Assembly: GCA_002696035.1 (NCBI GenBank)
Contig: NZQV01000010.1
Span: 558,001-622,000, forward strand
Length of the DNA: 64,000 nucleotides
From: Balneola sp.
GTDB taxonomy: Bacteria > Bacteroidota > Rhodothermia > Balneolales > Balneolaceae
Reading direction: 5' to 3'
Shown: one piece after another, positions 7,240 to 15,952 of the stretch
Numbering within the stretch: the stretch's first letter is position 1
Layout: every line of letters starts with the position of its first letter
Program-made: the position numbers and the translations under genes
The notes under the pieces: model-generated
Told to the model about the DNA's origin: nothing
The model's database searches: none
What the model saw: only the letters and a program-made list of their open reading frames with translations

Positions 7240-9273
7240 ATGCCCGATAAAAAACGAATTCTTGTCACTTCGGCTCTTCCATATGCTAACGGACCCATTC
7301 ACCTGGGTCACCTTGCGGGAGCCTATCTCACACCAGATTTTTATTGTCGCTATAAGCGATTGACCGATGCCGATGTCGCTTTCATTTGCGGCTCAGATGA
7401 ACACGGTGTTCCAATCACCATCGCGGCAGAAAAGGAAGGCGTACAGCCACAGGATATTGTAGACCGCTATCATGGAATGAATAAAAAGGTATTTGAGGAT
7501 TTTGGGATCTCCTTTGATTATTACGGCCGAACCAGCTCTAAAGTACACCACGAGACCTCTCAGGAATTTTTTACCACACTTTATGAGAAAGGCTTCTTCA
7601 AAAAGAAAACGGAAGAGCAGCTGTATGATCCTAAATCAGAGATGTTTCTGCCCGACCGCTATGTAAAGGGAACGTGTCCAAATTGTGGATATGAAGAAGC
7701 CTATGGCGATCAATGTGAGAAATGTGGTACGTCACTCTCTCCTACTGAGTTGATCGATCCGGTGAGTGCGCTTTCCGGAGAGAAGCCTGAGCTGAAGAAA
7801 ACCGAGCATTGGTATATGCCCCTCGGTGATGTGCAACCCAAACTAGAGAAGTGGATCGAAACCCGAGAAAACTGGAAGCCCAATGTTATGGGACAGGTGA
7901 AAAGCTGGCTGAATGATGGTTTAGCTGATCGTGCAGCCACGCGTGACCTCAGCTGGGGCGTACCTGTTCCCCTTGAAGAAGCGGAAGGCAAAGTCCTTTA
8001 TGTATGGTTTGATGCCCCCATCGGCTATGTTTCTGCCACCAAGGAGTGGGCTCAGGAACAAGGAAAGCCTGAACTTTGGAAAGACTATTGGCAAAATGAA
8101 GACACCGAGCTCTATCATTTCATCGGAAAAGACAACATTGTATTTCACTGCATCATGTTTCCGGTAGTGCTGATGGAACATGGCGACTACGTACTCCCCA
8201 AAAACGTACCGGCCAATGAATTCCTAAACCTCGAAGGCAAGAAATTATCTACTTCCCGGGGCTGGGCGGTATGGCTATACGAATATTTAGAAGATTTTGA
8301 GCCCGACCTGCTGCGATATGCATTGGGTACCACCCTTCCCGAATCCAAGGATTCTGATTTTTCCTGGAAAGATTTTCAGATGCACATCAACACCGAACTG
8401 GCCGATGTGTTAGGGAATTTTACCAACCGGTCGTTGTCATTTACTGTTAATTACGCAGATGGAAAGGTGCCCGAGCTGATCGAACCTTCAGATGTAGACA
8501 AGGAAGCTTTGCAAGCCATCGAAGAACAAAAAGACAAAGTTACACAGGCTTATGAGAATTTCCGCTTCAAGGAAGCTATTTCTGAAACCATGAACCTTGC
8601 TCGTATCGGAAACCGGTATTTCACGGAGACAGAGCCCTGGAAGACCCGCAAGACTGAGCCTATCAAATCTGGGAATACTTTATATGTAAGTCTGCAGATC
8701 AGTGCGGCCCTGGCTTGTTTGTTTGAGCCGATACTTCCTGCAAAAATGAAGCAACTGAGGGCTCAACTTAGCCTTTCAGATGACTTCAGCTGGGATGACA
8801 TCACCCCAAATATGCTGGAAACAGGAAAACCCGTGAACCAAGGCGAAATTCTATTTGAAAAAATTGAGGACGAAACCATCGAAGAACAAATTCAAAAACT
8901 ACACGATAAAGCTGAAGCAGCAGACCCAACTCCTGATGTCCCGAAAATTAAAGACGACATGGATTTTGGTGATTTTATGAAAATGGATCTGAGAGCCGGT
9001 GAGATCATTAAGGCTGAAAAGATCGAAAAAGCCGATAAACTGCTCAAATTAACCGTTGATATCGGGCTGGAAAAACGCACCATCGTTTCTGGGATCTCCA
9101 AGCATTTCAAACCGGAAGATCTACCGGGACAAAAAGTAAGTGTGGTCGCCAATCTGGCTCCAAAAAAACTGATGGGCGTAGAAAGTCAGGGTATGATCCT
9201 GATGGCAGAAACCCCTGATGGTGAGCTCAAATTCGTAGAAACCGACGCCGAACCGGGCAGCCCCATTACATAA
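7240..9273 (+). CDS. metG: Methionyl-tRNA synthetase with C-terminal tRNA-binding domain
   Basis: Charges tRNA-Met. The 677-residue protein has the class I signature HLGH at 21-24, a zinc knuckle with Cys146, Cys149, Cys159 and Cys162, the WFDAPIGYVSAT region near 256-267, and KLSTS at 335-339 in place of KMSKS, a common substitution in this enzyme. An OB-fold EMAP/Trbp111-like tRNA-binding domain occupies roughly 575-677 (DLRAGEIIKAEKIEKADKLL onward), which makes it the long dimeric form. The stop codon shares one base with the start of the following GH13 gene (TAATG). Confidence 0.97.
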   Translation: MPDKKRILVTSALPYANGPIHLGHLAGAYLTPDFYCRYKRLTDADVAFICGSDEHGVPITIAAEKEGVQPQDIVDRYHGMNKKVFEDFGISFDYYGRTSSKVHHETSQEFFTTLYEKGFFKKKTEEQLYDPKSEMFLPDRYVKGTCPNCGYEEAYGDQCEKCGTSLSPTELIDPVSALSGEKPELKKTEHWYMPLGDVQPKLEKWIETRENWKPNVMGQVKSWLNDGLADRAATRDLSWGVPVPLEEAEGKVLYVWFDAPIGYVSATKEWAQEQGKPELWKDYWQNEDTELYHFIGKDNIVFHCIMFPVVLMEHGDYVLPKNVPANEFLNLEGKKLSTSRGWAVWLYEYLEDFEPDLLRYALGTTLPESKDSDFSWKDFQMHINTELADVLGNFTNRSLSFTVNYADGKVPELIEPSDVDKEALQAIEEQKDKVTQAYENFRFKEAISETMNLARIGNRYFTETEPWKTRKTEPIKSGNTLYVSLQISAALACLFEPILPAKMKQLRAQLSLSDDFSWDDITPNMLETGKPVNQGEILFEKIEDETIEEQIQKLHDKAEAADPTPDVPKIKDDMDFGDFMKMDLRAGEIIKAEKIEKADKLLKLTVDIGLEKRTIVSGISKHFKPEDLPGQKVSVVANLAPKKLMGVESQGMILMAETPDGELKFVETDAEPGSPIT

Positions 9274-11297
9274 TGGAAGAACAAACGAAGCAAGATTGTA
9301 CTGTCGGGGAGTTGAACGACTATCCTCTTGGGTGTACTTTTTCACAATCCGAGACGGTTTTCAGACTCTTTTCTCCCAAAGCAGATGCTGTGTCGGTAGT
9401 GATCTATGAAAACTATGAGGATAAAAGTGGTCTTACGCTTCCCCTTCAGAAAAATGAAGCGGGCATCTGGGAAACCATCATACAGGATAGCTTTATTGGA
9501 AAGTGGTATGCCTATATCATTGATGGCCCCAAAGACGATCCGTTTTTTATGCACACTTCTCATCCCGTTGCAGATCCCTGGAGCAAACATGTAACCTCAA
9601 AGAATCATTATCTCCAGTTTCCTAAGACCAAGATCTCTGAATCCGTTGATTTTAAATGGGAAGATGAGGAGTTCACCCCGCCACAGGATCCCCGAGACTT
9701 GGTGATCTATGAAACCCATATAAAGGATCTGGTAGCTCATCCATCGGCTAAAACCTATGTTCAAGGTGTATATAATGATTTCAGAGAAGCTAAAGTGGGC
9801 GGCATTGCTCACTTAAAACGATTAGGGGTGAATGCTGTAGAATTTCTTCCGCTGCAAAAATTTGCCTATTTCGAGCCTCCGCATAATACAGAGACTCCAG
9901 AGGGCGTGAAAAATACGTGGAATCCCTATGCGCGTAATTATTGGGGATACATGACCTCCTTTTATTGTGCCCCGGAAACACTTTATGCTTCGGATGCAGC
10001 CCTGAACCCGGATGCCGTGACCGGTTCAACCCAAAAAGCAGAATTGGAGCTTAAGAAGCTGGTGAATGCCCTTCACCAAGAAGGAATATCTGTGATCATG
10101 GATGTGGTGTATAATCATGCCTCCCATTACGACCTGAACCCGCTTAAATATACTGCCAAGGACCATTACTTTAGGCTGGATGAGAAAGGAAACTTCCTAA
10201 ATGACAGCTGGACCGGAAACGACATCAATACCAGAGCCCGGCACTCGAGAGAACTTATTGTAGAGTCCATAAAGTACTGGATGGAAGAATTTCACATTGA
10301 TGGATTTCGATTTGACCTGGCCGGATTGATTGACTGGGAAACGGTAGATCTGATTAAGCAGGAAGCAAAAGATATTAACCCAAACGTGGTTTTGATCGCT
10401 GAACCCTGGGGCCAAAATTATACCCCGGATGGTTATTCTAACCATGGCTGGGCTGCCTGGAATGATCGGATACGAAATGGCTTTAAAGGACATAATCCCA
10501 AAGAAAGCAAGGGATTGATATTTGGTAATTGGGACCCAAGTTACACCCGGTACGGTGTTGAGAATTTGATCCGTGGAACGCTTCAATCCGGAGAACATGG
10601 CTTGTTCCAGCATTCGGGGCATTCGGTTAACTATCTTGAAAGTCATGACGGGAACACGTTGGGCGATTATATTCGGATCGTACTAAACCCAGAAAAAGCC
10701 GATAAGGTGTTTGAGGATGCAACTCAGGCAACATCTTTAAGCAAAAATGAATTTCGTGTCGCAAGCTTTGCTGCCCTGTCTTTATTTGTAACTCAGGGTA
10801 TTACGATGATCCATGCAGGACAAGAGTGGGCGCGCACAAAAATTATTAGTGATCCCCTCGGTATAGATCCCAATAAAGGTAAAATTGATCACGATTCGTA
10901 TAACAAAGATGACGAAACAAATTGGCTGAATTTTAATGAAATACAAGTCAATAAGAGTTTATTTGAATATTATAAAGGATTGATAGACTTACGTTTACAA
11001 TCTCCAGCTCTGCGTAAGGCGACACCGGATGAGATCAACTTCAAGGTATATGATGACCCGCTGCATATCACCTTCTCAATAGATGGAAAAAGTTCGGGTG
11101 ATATGTACGATTACTTTGTATCATTGAACGCCAATACTGAGCAGGAACATGAAATTACCCTGCCAGATACATATTGGGAAATTGTTGTAGACAATAAAAA
11201 AGCAGGCTCTAAGACTATCAAAAGCGTACAAAAATCATATACTGTAGCTCCAAGCTCTGGGGTAGTATTAAGAAAGTTGCGTGTGAGCAATGCTTAA
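9273..11297 (+). CDS. GH13 alpha-glucan debranching enzyme (pullulanase/isoamylase type)
   Basis: A 674-residue cytoplasmic glycoside hydrolase without signal peptide, expected to cleave alpha-1,6 branches of glycogen or related glucans. An N-terminal CBM48-like beta-sandwich covers about 15-130. The four GH13 regions are DVVYNH (277-282), GFRFDLAG (344-351, nucleophile Asp348), IAEPWG (375-380, acid/base Glu377) and YLESHDG (454-460, Asp459). ARNYWGYMTSFYCAPETLYA near 220-239 resembles the NYWGY segment of isoamylase/GlgX and type I pullulanase. A C-terminal beta-domain closes the protein. It overlaps metG by one base. Choice between pullulanase, GlgX and TreX is not possible by eye. Confidence 0.85.
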   Translation: MEEQTKQDCTVGELNDYPLGCTFSQSETVFRLFSPKADAVSVVIYENYEDKSGLTLPLQKNEAGIWETIIQDSFIGKWYAYIIDGPKDDPFFMHTSHPVADPWSKHVTSKNHYLQFPKTKISESVDFKWEDEEFTPPQDPRDLVIYETHIKDLVAHPSAKTYVQGVYNDFREAKVGGIAHLKRLGVNAVEFLPLQKFAYFEPPHNTETPEGVKNTWNPYARNYWGYMTSFYCAPETLYASDAALNPDAVTGSTQKAELELKKLVNALHQEGISVIMDVVYNHASHYDLNPLKYTAKDHYFRLDEKGNFLNDSWTGNDINTRARHSRELIVESIKYWMEEFHIDGFRFDLAGLIDWETVDLIKQEAKDINPNVVLIAEPWGQNYTPDGYSNHGWAAWNDRIRNGFKGHNPKESKGLIFGNWDPSYTRYGVENLIRGTLQSGEHGLFQHSGHSVNYLESHDGNTLGDYIRIVLNPEKADKVFEDATQATSLSKNEFRVASFAALSLFVTQGITMIHAGQEWARTKIISDPLGIDPNKGKIDHDSYNKDDETNWLNFNEIQVNKSLFEYYKGLIDLRLQSPALRKATPDEINFKVYDDPLHITFSIDGKSSGDMYDYFVSLNANTEQEHEITLPDTYWEIVVDNKKAGSKTIKSVQKSYTVAPSSGVVLRKLRVSNA

Positions 11298-11327
11298 AAT
11301 ATTTTACGCCCCTAATTAATCAATCCT

Positions 11328-11345
11328 AAGGAGGAAAATCACTTG
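11328..11345 (+). promoter_or_regulatory. Strong ribosome-binding site with TTG start
   Basis: AAGGAGG at 11328-11334 lies 8 bases before TTG at 11343. The only in-frame candidate ahead of the first membrane helix is this TTG, so the near-perfect Shine-Dalgarno sequence fixes the start and probably compensates for the weak codon. Confidence 0.75.
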
Positions 11346-12686
11346 GCTGTAACAACCACCGATCGCGGTTCATGGAACTCAAAACTTGGATTTATACTTG
11401 CAGCAGCAGGTTCTGCTGTAGGTTTAGGCAACATTTGGGCCTTTCCAACTAAAGTAGCTACCGAAGGTGGTGCTGCTTACCTGCTCATTTATTTACTTTG
11501 TACCTTCGCTATTGGGTTTCCGGTGATGGTAGCCGAAATCACTATTGGACGTCGATCCGGTAAAAACCCGGTTGGTGCTTTTCGGACCATCAGTAATAAT
11601 AAATTTTTCCCATTAGTCGGTCTCTGGGGTGTTATTTGCGGGGTGATGATCCTCTCCTTCTATACAGTTATTGCCGGTTGGGCCTTTGGTTTCGCCTTTG
11701 AGGAGATCTTCTACTTCTTTGGATGGCAGGGAGCCGCAGACTGGCTCACGGATACCGGAAACGGACCTAAAAATGCACTGATTGCAGCCGTTTTCATGTT
11801 TGCTACCATCAAGATCATTACTGGTGGGGTAAGTGACGGTATTGAACGCGCAACCAAGGCAATGATGCCCCTACTAATAGGTATTATTGTAATCATGATC
11901 GTATACGTACTTCTACAACCGGGAAGTGCAGAAGGTGTTCGCGTTTATCTCTTACCTGATTTCAGTAAAATTAATGCTGATCTCATTTTCTCAGCCATGG
12001 GACAAGCCTTCTTCTCCCTTTCTTTGGGGATGGGCGCCTTGATCACTTATGGGTCGTACCTGAACAAAAAAGAAAATATTCCCCAGGCGGCTGCATTTGT
12101 GACTTTAGCCGATGTTGGGATCGCTTTCCTGGCCGGTTTATTAATTGTACCGGCTATGTATCTGGCACAAAGCCAGGGTATTAATATTAATGCCGGTGGG
12201 TCGCTTGCTTCAAGTACCGACCTTGTGTTCCAGATCCTCCCTGCCCTATTCCATACTATAGGCGGTGGCGTGGGAATGTTACTTGGGGTTACCTTCTTCC
12301 TGCTGCTTAGTATTGCAGCTTTGACCTCTACAATCTCGCTTCTTGAGGTACCCGTTTCGTACGTTATTGATGAATTTGAAGTTAAACGAAAAAAAGCCGC
12401 ATGGTATGTAGGTAGCGGAATCTTTATGGTCTCCCTGCTTGTTGCATTCTTCCCGGGTTTGATCGGCTGGTTTGATTATCTCTTTAGTGCCATTGGGTTA
12501 CCCTTGGGTGGTTTCCTGATCTGTATTTTTGTAGGATATTTCTGGGAAACTGAAAATGCGGTCAATGAAATGGAATATGGATTTGCAGGTATCAAGCAAA
12601 CTTTATTTGTTAAGATATGGCCCATTTTCATCAAGTATATTTGCCCGGCCGCCATCCTATACAATTTGGTTACGAATTTCATCTAA
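11343..12686 (+). CDS. Neurotransmitter:sodium symporter (NSS) family transporter
   Basis: A 447-residue inner-membrane protein with eleven to twelve predicted helices and the NSS/LeuT fold. The first helix holds the unwound signature GSAVGLGNIWAFP at 23-35, in which sodium and substrate bind. In the best known members this motif reads GNxWRFP; here Ala33 stands at the position of the extracellular-gate arginine (LeuT Arg30). Bacterial NSS proteins import amino acids with sodium; the substrate here is unknown. The gene starts at a TTG with a strong ribosome-binding site and follows the GH13 gene by 45 bases, without functional linkage. Confidence 0.9.
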   Translation: MAVTTTDRGSWNSKLGFILAAAGSAVGLGNIWAFPTKVATEGGAAYLLIYLLCTFAIGFPVMVAEITIGRRSGKNPVGAFRTISNNKFFPLVGLWGVICGVMILSFYTVIAGWAFGFAFEEIFYFFGWQGAADWLTDTGNGPKNALIAAVFMFATIKIITGGVSDGIERATKAMMPLLIGIIVIMIVYVLLQPGSAEGVRVYLLPDFSKINADLIFSAMGQAFFSLSLGMGALITYGSYLNKKENIPQAAAFVTLADVGIAFLAGLLIVPAMYLAQSQGININAGGSLASSTDLVFQILPALFHTIGGGVGMLLGVTFFLLLSIAALTSTISLLEVPVSYVIDEFEVKRKKAAWYVGSGIFMVSLLVAFFPGLIGWFDYLFSAIGLPLGGFLICIFVGYFWETENAVNEMEYGFAGIKQTLFVKIWPIFIKYICPAAILYNLVTNFI

Positions 12687-12691
12687 ACCGG

Positions 12692-12723
12692 TTTGTTATC
12701 CAAACAGGCAGGTAGTATTTTTG
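12692..12723 (+). promoter_or_regulatory. Candidate Bacteroidetes-type promoter of efp-accB-accC-gcvH
   Basis: TTTG at 12692-12695 and TATTTTTG at 12716-12723 match the -33 TTTG and -7 TAnnTTTG consensus exactly, with 20 bases between them. The start codon of efp follows 31 bases after the -7 box, implying a short leader of about 24 bases. Confidence 0.5.
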
Positions 12724-12753
12724 TGCGAAATTTAATCGAGTAAAAACAAACGA

Positions 12754-13323
12754 ATGTCAAAAGTATCAACATCGGATTTCAGGAACGGAATGGTTCTTGA
12801 TATGGATGGAGAACTCTACTCCATTTCCGAATTTCAACATGTAAAGCCTGGTAAAGGCCCTGCATTTGTACGTACCAAATTAAAAGGGATTGTAAACAAC
12901 AAGAATATTGAGAAAACCTGGCGCTCCGGCGAAAATGCCGAAGCCGTTAGGGTTGAAACCCGCGAGTACCAGTATCTTTATAATGATGGGGAGATCTACT
13001 TTCTCATGCATACCGATACCTACGAACAGGTACCCGTAAATGCATCACAGGTTGAGCGCAAAGGATATTTAGTGGATGGACAAAATTGTACCGTTGTTAT
13101 CAACGCTGATGAAGAAAGTGTACTTTATGTAGAGCCTAAGGATCATATTGATGCCGTTGTCGAAAAAACCGATCCCGGCCTTCGTGGCGACACAGCTCAA
13201 GGGGGCAGCAAACCTGCTACCCTCGAATCTGGCGCAACGGTAAATGTACCCCTCTTTATCAATGAGGGTGAAAAGATCCGCGTTGATACCCGAACCGGAG
13301 AATATTTAGAACGAGCAAAATAA
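12754..13323 (+). CDS. efp: Translation elongation factor P
   Basis: Relieves ribosome stalling at polyproline stretches. The 189-residue protein has the usual three beta-barrel domains. The tip loop of domain I reads HVKPGKGPAF with Lys34 at the position that is beta-lysylated in E. coli; no modification gene is in this window. The C-terminal domain carries the family signature around VNVPLFINEGEKIRVDTRTGEYLER. Length and motifs are canonical. It starts a compact unit with accB 9 bases downstream, a frequent efp-accB-accC arrangement. Confidence 0.97.
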   Translation: MSKVSTSDFRNGMVLDMDGELYSISEFQHVKPGKGPAFVRTKLKGIVNNKNIEKTWRSGENAEAVRVETREYQYLYNDGEIYFLMHTDTYEQVPVNASQVERKGYLVDGQNCTVVINADEESVLYVEPKDHIDAVVEKTDPGLRGDTAQGGSKPATLESGATVNVPLFINEGEKIRVDTRTGEYLERAK

Positions 13324-13332
13324 GACCAAATC

Positions 13333-13812
13333 ATGGATTTAAAACTGATCAAAAATATTTTAGACATGATCGCGGAAAGCGATGTAAACGAAGTTTCACT
13401 CGAAGAGGGTGACTTCAAAATTAAGGTGAAAAAGCAAGGTGAGGTGCAGCAAGTAGCTTACACTCAGCCTGCCGCAGCTCCTCAGGCTCCGGCACAGCCA
13501 TCTGTACCTGCCCAGCCACAACAAGGCGGTCAGCCTCAAGCTGATCAATCAGGGAGCGACGACCAACCGGAAGGAGATGTGCTTAAATCTCCTATTGTAG
13601 GAACTTTTTATGAAGCTCCCTCCCCCGATTCCGATCCTTTTGTGAAGGTTGGAGATAAAATTTCCAAAGGAGATACGATCTGTATTGTGGAAGCCATGAA
13701 GATCATGAATGAAATTGAAGCTGAATTTGGCGGAACCGTTCAAAAGATCTTAGTAGATGACGGTACTCCCGTTGAATTCGACCAACCATTATTTATCATC
13801 AAAAAAGACTAA
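13333..13812 (+). CDS. accB: Biotin carboxyl carrier protein of acetyl-CoA carboxylase
   Basis: Carries the biotin that shuttles CO2 in the first step of fatty-acid synthesis. The 159-residue protein has an N-terminal helical segment, a Pro/Ala/Gln-rich flexible linker (about 42-78), and a C-terminal biotinyl domain with [12 protein letters not shown], biotinylated on Lys123. The thumb loop typical of AccB ([17 protein letters not shown]) is present. It lies between efp and accC, 9 bases before the latter. Confidence 0.97.
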   Translation: MDLKLIKNILDMIAESDVNEVSLEEGDFKIKVKKQGEVQQVAYTQPAAAPQAPAQPSVPAQPQQGGQPQADQSGSDDQPEGDVLKSPIVGTFYEAPSPDSDPFVKVGDKISKGDTICIVEAMKIMNEIEAEFGGTVQKILVDDGTPVEFDQPLFIIKKD

Positions 13813-13821
13813 GTCGGCTTC

Positions 13822-15177
13822 ATGTTTAATAAAATTCTGATTGCCAACCGAGGAGAAATTGCACTGCGGATCATCCGTACTTGCCAGGAAATGGGTATAA
13901 AAACCGTGGCTGTATATTCCACCGCTGATGCCAATAGCCTGCATGTTAAATTTGCGGATGAAGCTGTTTGTATTGGTCCCCCGGCCGGAAAAGAAAGTTA
14001 TCTTAAGATACCAAGTATTTTAGCAGCTGCGGAGATCACCAACGCCGAAGCCATCCATCCCGGATACGGTTTCCTTTCTGAGAATGCTGAATTCTCCCGT
14101 ATTTGTCGCGAGCACGATATCAAATTCATTGGTCCGTCGCCAGAATCCATTGGTAAAATGGGTGATAAAGCAGTGGCCAAAGCTACCATGATCGCCAATA
14201 ATGTTCCGGTTGTTCCCGGAAGTGATGGTGTGGTTGAATCGTACGAGGACGCAAAAAAAGTATGTGATGAGATCGGATTCCCGGTGATCATTAAAGCCTC
14301 CGCTGGTGGCGGTGGACGAGGAATGCGCCTTGTATTGGAGGCTGAAGAGCTGGAGAAAAATTACAAAATGTGTCGCCAGGAGGCTGAAACATCCTTCAAC
14401 AATCCGGCTGTTTATATTGAACGTTTTGTAACTAATCCGCATCACGTTGAAATTCAGGTTCTGTCTGATCAGCATGGAAATCACACGCATCTTGGGGAAC
14501 GAGACTGTTCGCTTCAGCGACGTCATCAGAAAGTACTGGAAGAATCTCCCTCTCCTCTTATGACGGAAGAACTTCGTAAGCGCATGGGAGATGCTGCTAC
14601 CAACGCAGCCGAAGCCGTAGACTATGAAGGTGCCGGAACAGTGGAATTTTTGGTTGATGATGACCATAATTTCTATTTCATGGAAATGAATACTCGTATT
14701 CAGGTTGAGCATCCCGTTACCGAGGAAGTTACGGGAATTGATCTGATCGAACAGCAGATCAGAGTTGCAGCCGGAGAAGAACTGAAACCATTTGAACTTG
14801 AGTTTAACAATCACTCCATTGAGTGTCGGATCAATGCGGAAGATCCCGAGTTTAACTTCCGCCCTTCTGCCGGTGAGATCACCGTATTTCATCCCCCTGG
14901 AGGACATGGAGTTCGGTTAGACACACATGCCTATTCAGGCTACCGCATTCCCCCTCATTATGATTCCATGATCGCAAAACTCATTGTTAACGCGCCGACC
15001 CGTATTCAGGCTATCAAAAAAATGAAGCGTGCGCTCAAGGAATTCATTATTGAAGGAATCAAAACTACGATCCCCTATCACATTCAGTTGATGGATGATG
15101 AGAACTTCATTAAAGGAACTTTTGATACCAAGTATCTGGAAAGAGAATTCAAATTTAAACCTGAGGAAAGTAAATGA
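13822..15177 (+). CDS. accC: Biotin carboxylase subunit of acetyl-CoA carboxylase
   Basis: An ATP-grasp enzyme that carboxylates the biotin on AccB. The 451-residue protein begins [16 protein letters not shown], carries the glycine-rich ATP lid [12 protein letters not shown] near 154-165, [26 protein letters not shown], and the metal/bicarbonate site [14 protein letters not shown]. The C-terminal biotin-carboxylase domain is complete. Length is typical of AccC. Its last four bases overlap the start of gcvH (ATGA). Confidence 0.97.
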   Translation: MFNKILIANRGEIALRIIRTCQEMGIKTVAVYSTADANSLHVKFADEAVCIGPPAGKESYLKIPSILAAAEITNAEAIHPGYGFLSENAEFSRICREHDIKFIGPSPESIGKMGDKAVAKATMIANNVPVVPGSDGVVESYEDAKKVCDEIGFPVIIKASAGGGGRGMRLVLEAEELEKNYKMCRQEAETSFNNPAVYIERFVTNPHHVEIQVLSDQHGNHTHLGERDCSLQRRHQKVLEESPSPLMTEELRKRMGDAATNAAEAVDYEGAGTVEFLVDDDHNFYFMEMNTRIQVEHPVTEEVTGIDLIEQQIRVAAGEELKPFELEFNNHSIECRINAEDPEFNFRPSAGEITVFHPPGGHGVRLDTHAYSGYRIPPHYDSMIAKLIVNAPTRIQAIKKMKRALKEFIIEGIKTTIPYHIQLMDDENFIKGTFDTKYLEREFKFKPEESK

Positions 15178-15554
15178 GCATTCCAGCAGACTTAAAATAT
15201 ACCCGCGAACACGAATGGGTGAAAGACAATGGCGACGGAACGGTTACCATAGGCATCACCGACTTTGCGCAGGGTGAACTTGGAGACATTGTATTCGTTG
15301 AGCTGGAACCGGAAGGAACCGAGGTAGACAAAGACGACACCTTTGGAACTGTTGAAGCAGTTAAAACCGTCTCAGATCTCTATGCACCCCTAGATGGTGA
15401 GATTACTGAGATCAACGAACAGCTTGAGGATGAACCCGAGCTGGTAAACGATGATCCCTATGGAGACGGCTGGATGGTCAAGTTCAAGCTTGCCGATGAC
15501 TCTCAACTGGACGATCTCCTTTCCGCAGAAGAATACGAAGACGTTATCGCCTGA
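15174..15554 (+). CDS. gcvH: Glycine cleavage system H protein
   Basis: The lipoyl-carrying shuttle of the glycine cleavage complex. The 126-residue protein has the hallmark [16 protein letters not shown] with the lipoylated Lys64, the start HEWV, and [13 protein letters not shown] near the C-terminus. It is translationally coupled to accC by a 4-base overlap, an unusual partner; no other gcv gene is in the window. In some organisms the H protein also serves as a lipoyl donor relay, so grouping with the biotin carrier operon could coordinate two prosthetic-group acceptors, which is speculation. It is followed by a hairpin terminator. Confidence 0.95.
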   Translation: MSIPADLKYTREHEWVKDNGDGTVTIGITDFAQGELGDIVFVELEPEGTEVDKDDTFGTVEAVKTVSDLYAPLDGEITEINEQLEDEPELVNDDPYGDGWMVKFKLADDSQLDDLLSAEEYEDVIA

Positions 15555-15571
15555 TATTTTCAGGATCGAAT

Positions 15572-15640
15572 AAACCTGTCAGGTTTTTGAAGGCGTCGAT
15601 ACCTCGGTGCTTTCCGCTTTAAACCTGACAGGTTTTTTTA
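15572..15640 (+). terminator. Terminator formed by two reciprocal palindromes after gcvH
   Basis: aaacctgtcaggttt (15572-15586) and aaacctgacaggttt (15621-15635) are exact reverse complements of one another, and each is itself a 7+7 palindrome around one base. They can pair as a 15-base stem with a 34-base loop, or fold as two separate hairpins. The second is followed by a T-run to 15639, giving a good intrinsic terminator for efp-accB-accC-gcvH. Confidence 0.75.
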
Positions 15641-15693
15641 TTATTAATTTTGAATAATTGGTAATTAACGTGAGTCAGAGATAAGCCTTAAGA

Positions 15694-15860
15694 AGTTGTC
15701 ATCCTGAGCGCTTGAAAAACTATTTTAAAAACAACTGTTTGCTGCGAAGGATCTCAAGTAGTTTAATGACTATGATGTTGTTCCTCTTTTTCCCGATTTG
15801 ATCGGGATCGCGGCAAACAGTTATCCATTTTATAATTATTAGTCGCTCAGAGTGACAACT
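15694..15860. repeat. Nested inverted-repeat element
   Basis: Three pairs of arms are nested. Outer: agttgtcatcctgagcg (15694-15710) with cgctcagagtgacaact (15844-15860), 15 of 17 paired. Inner: aactgtttgctgcga (15733-15747) with tcgcggcaaacagtt (15808-15822), 14 of 15 paired. Centre: tcccgat (15791-15797) with atcggga (15801-15807), exact. The two halves are thus about 54-base copies facing each other, with 22- and 21-base unpaired middles. The outer core CATCCTGAG and the following gcgaaggatctc resemble a widespread intergenic repeat. No ORF is inside. It occupies most of the gap between gcvH and guaA; the rest of 15555-15952 holds the gcvH terminator and a short A/T-rich leader. Confidence 0.75.
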
Positions 15861-15952
15861 GTGGCTAATTCTTGAATCGAATTCACGTTAAACATGTGCC
15901 ATAGTTAATCTATTTTCTATTTATCTATAACTAACTCACATCACACACACTC

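Noticed and set aside
12691-12705. Hairpin gtttg/caaac after the NSS gene as terminator
   Set aside because: Only a 5-base stem and no T-run; the same bases fit the efp promoter better.
14020-14907. A 295-codon open frame on the minus strand inside accC
   Set aside because: It is a shadow of a well-supported biotin carboxylase and has no family features.
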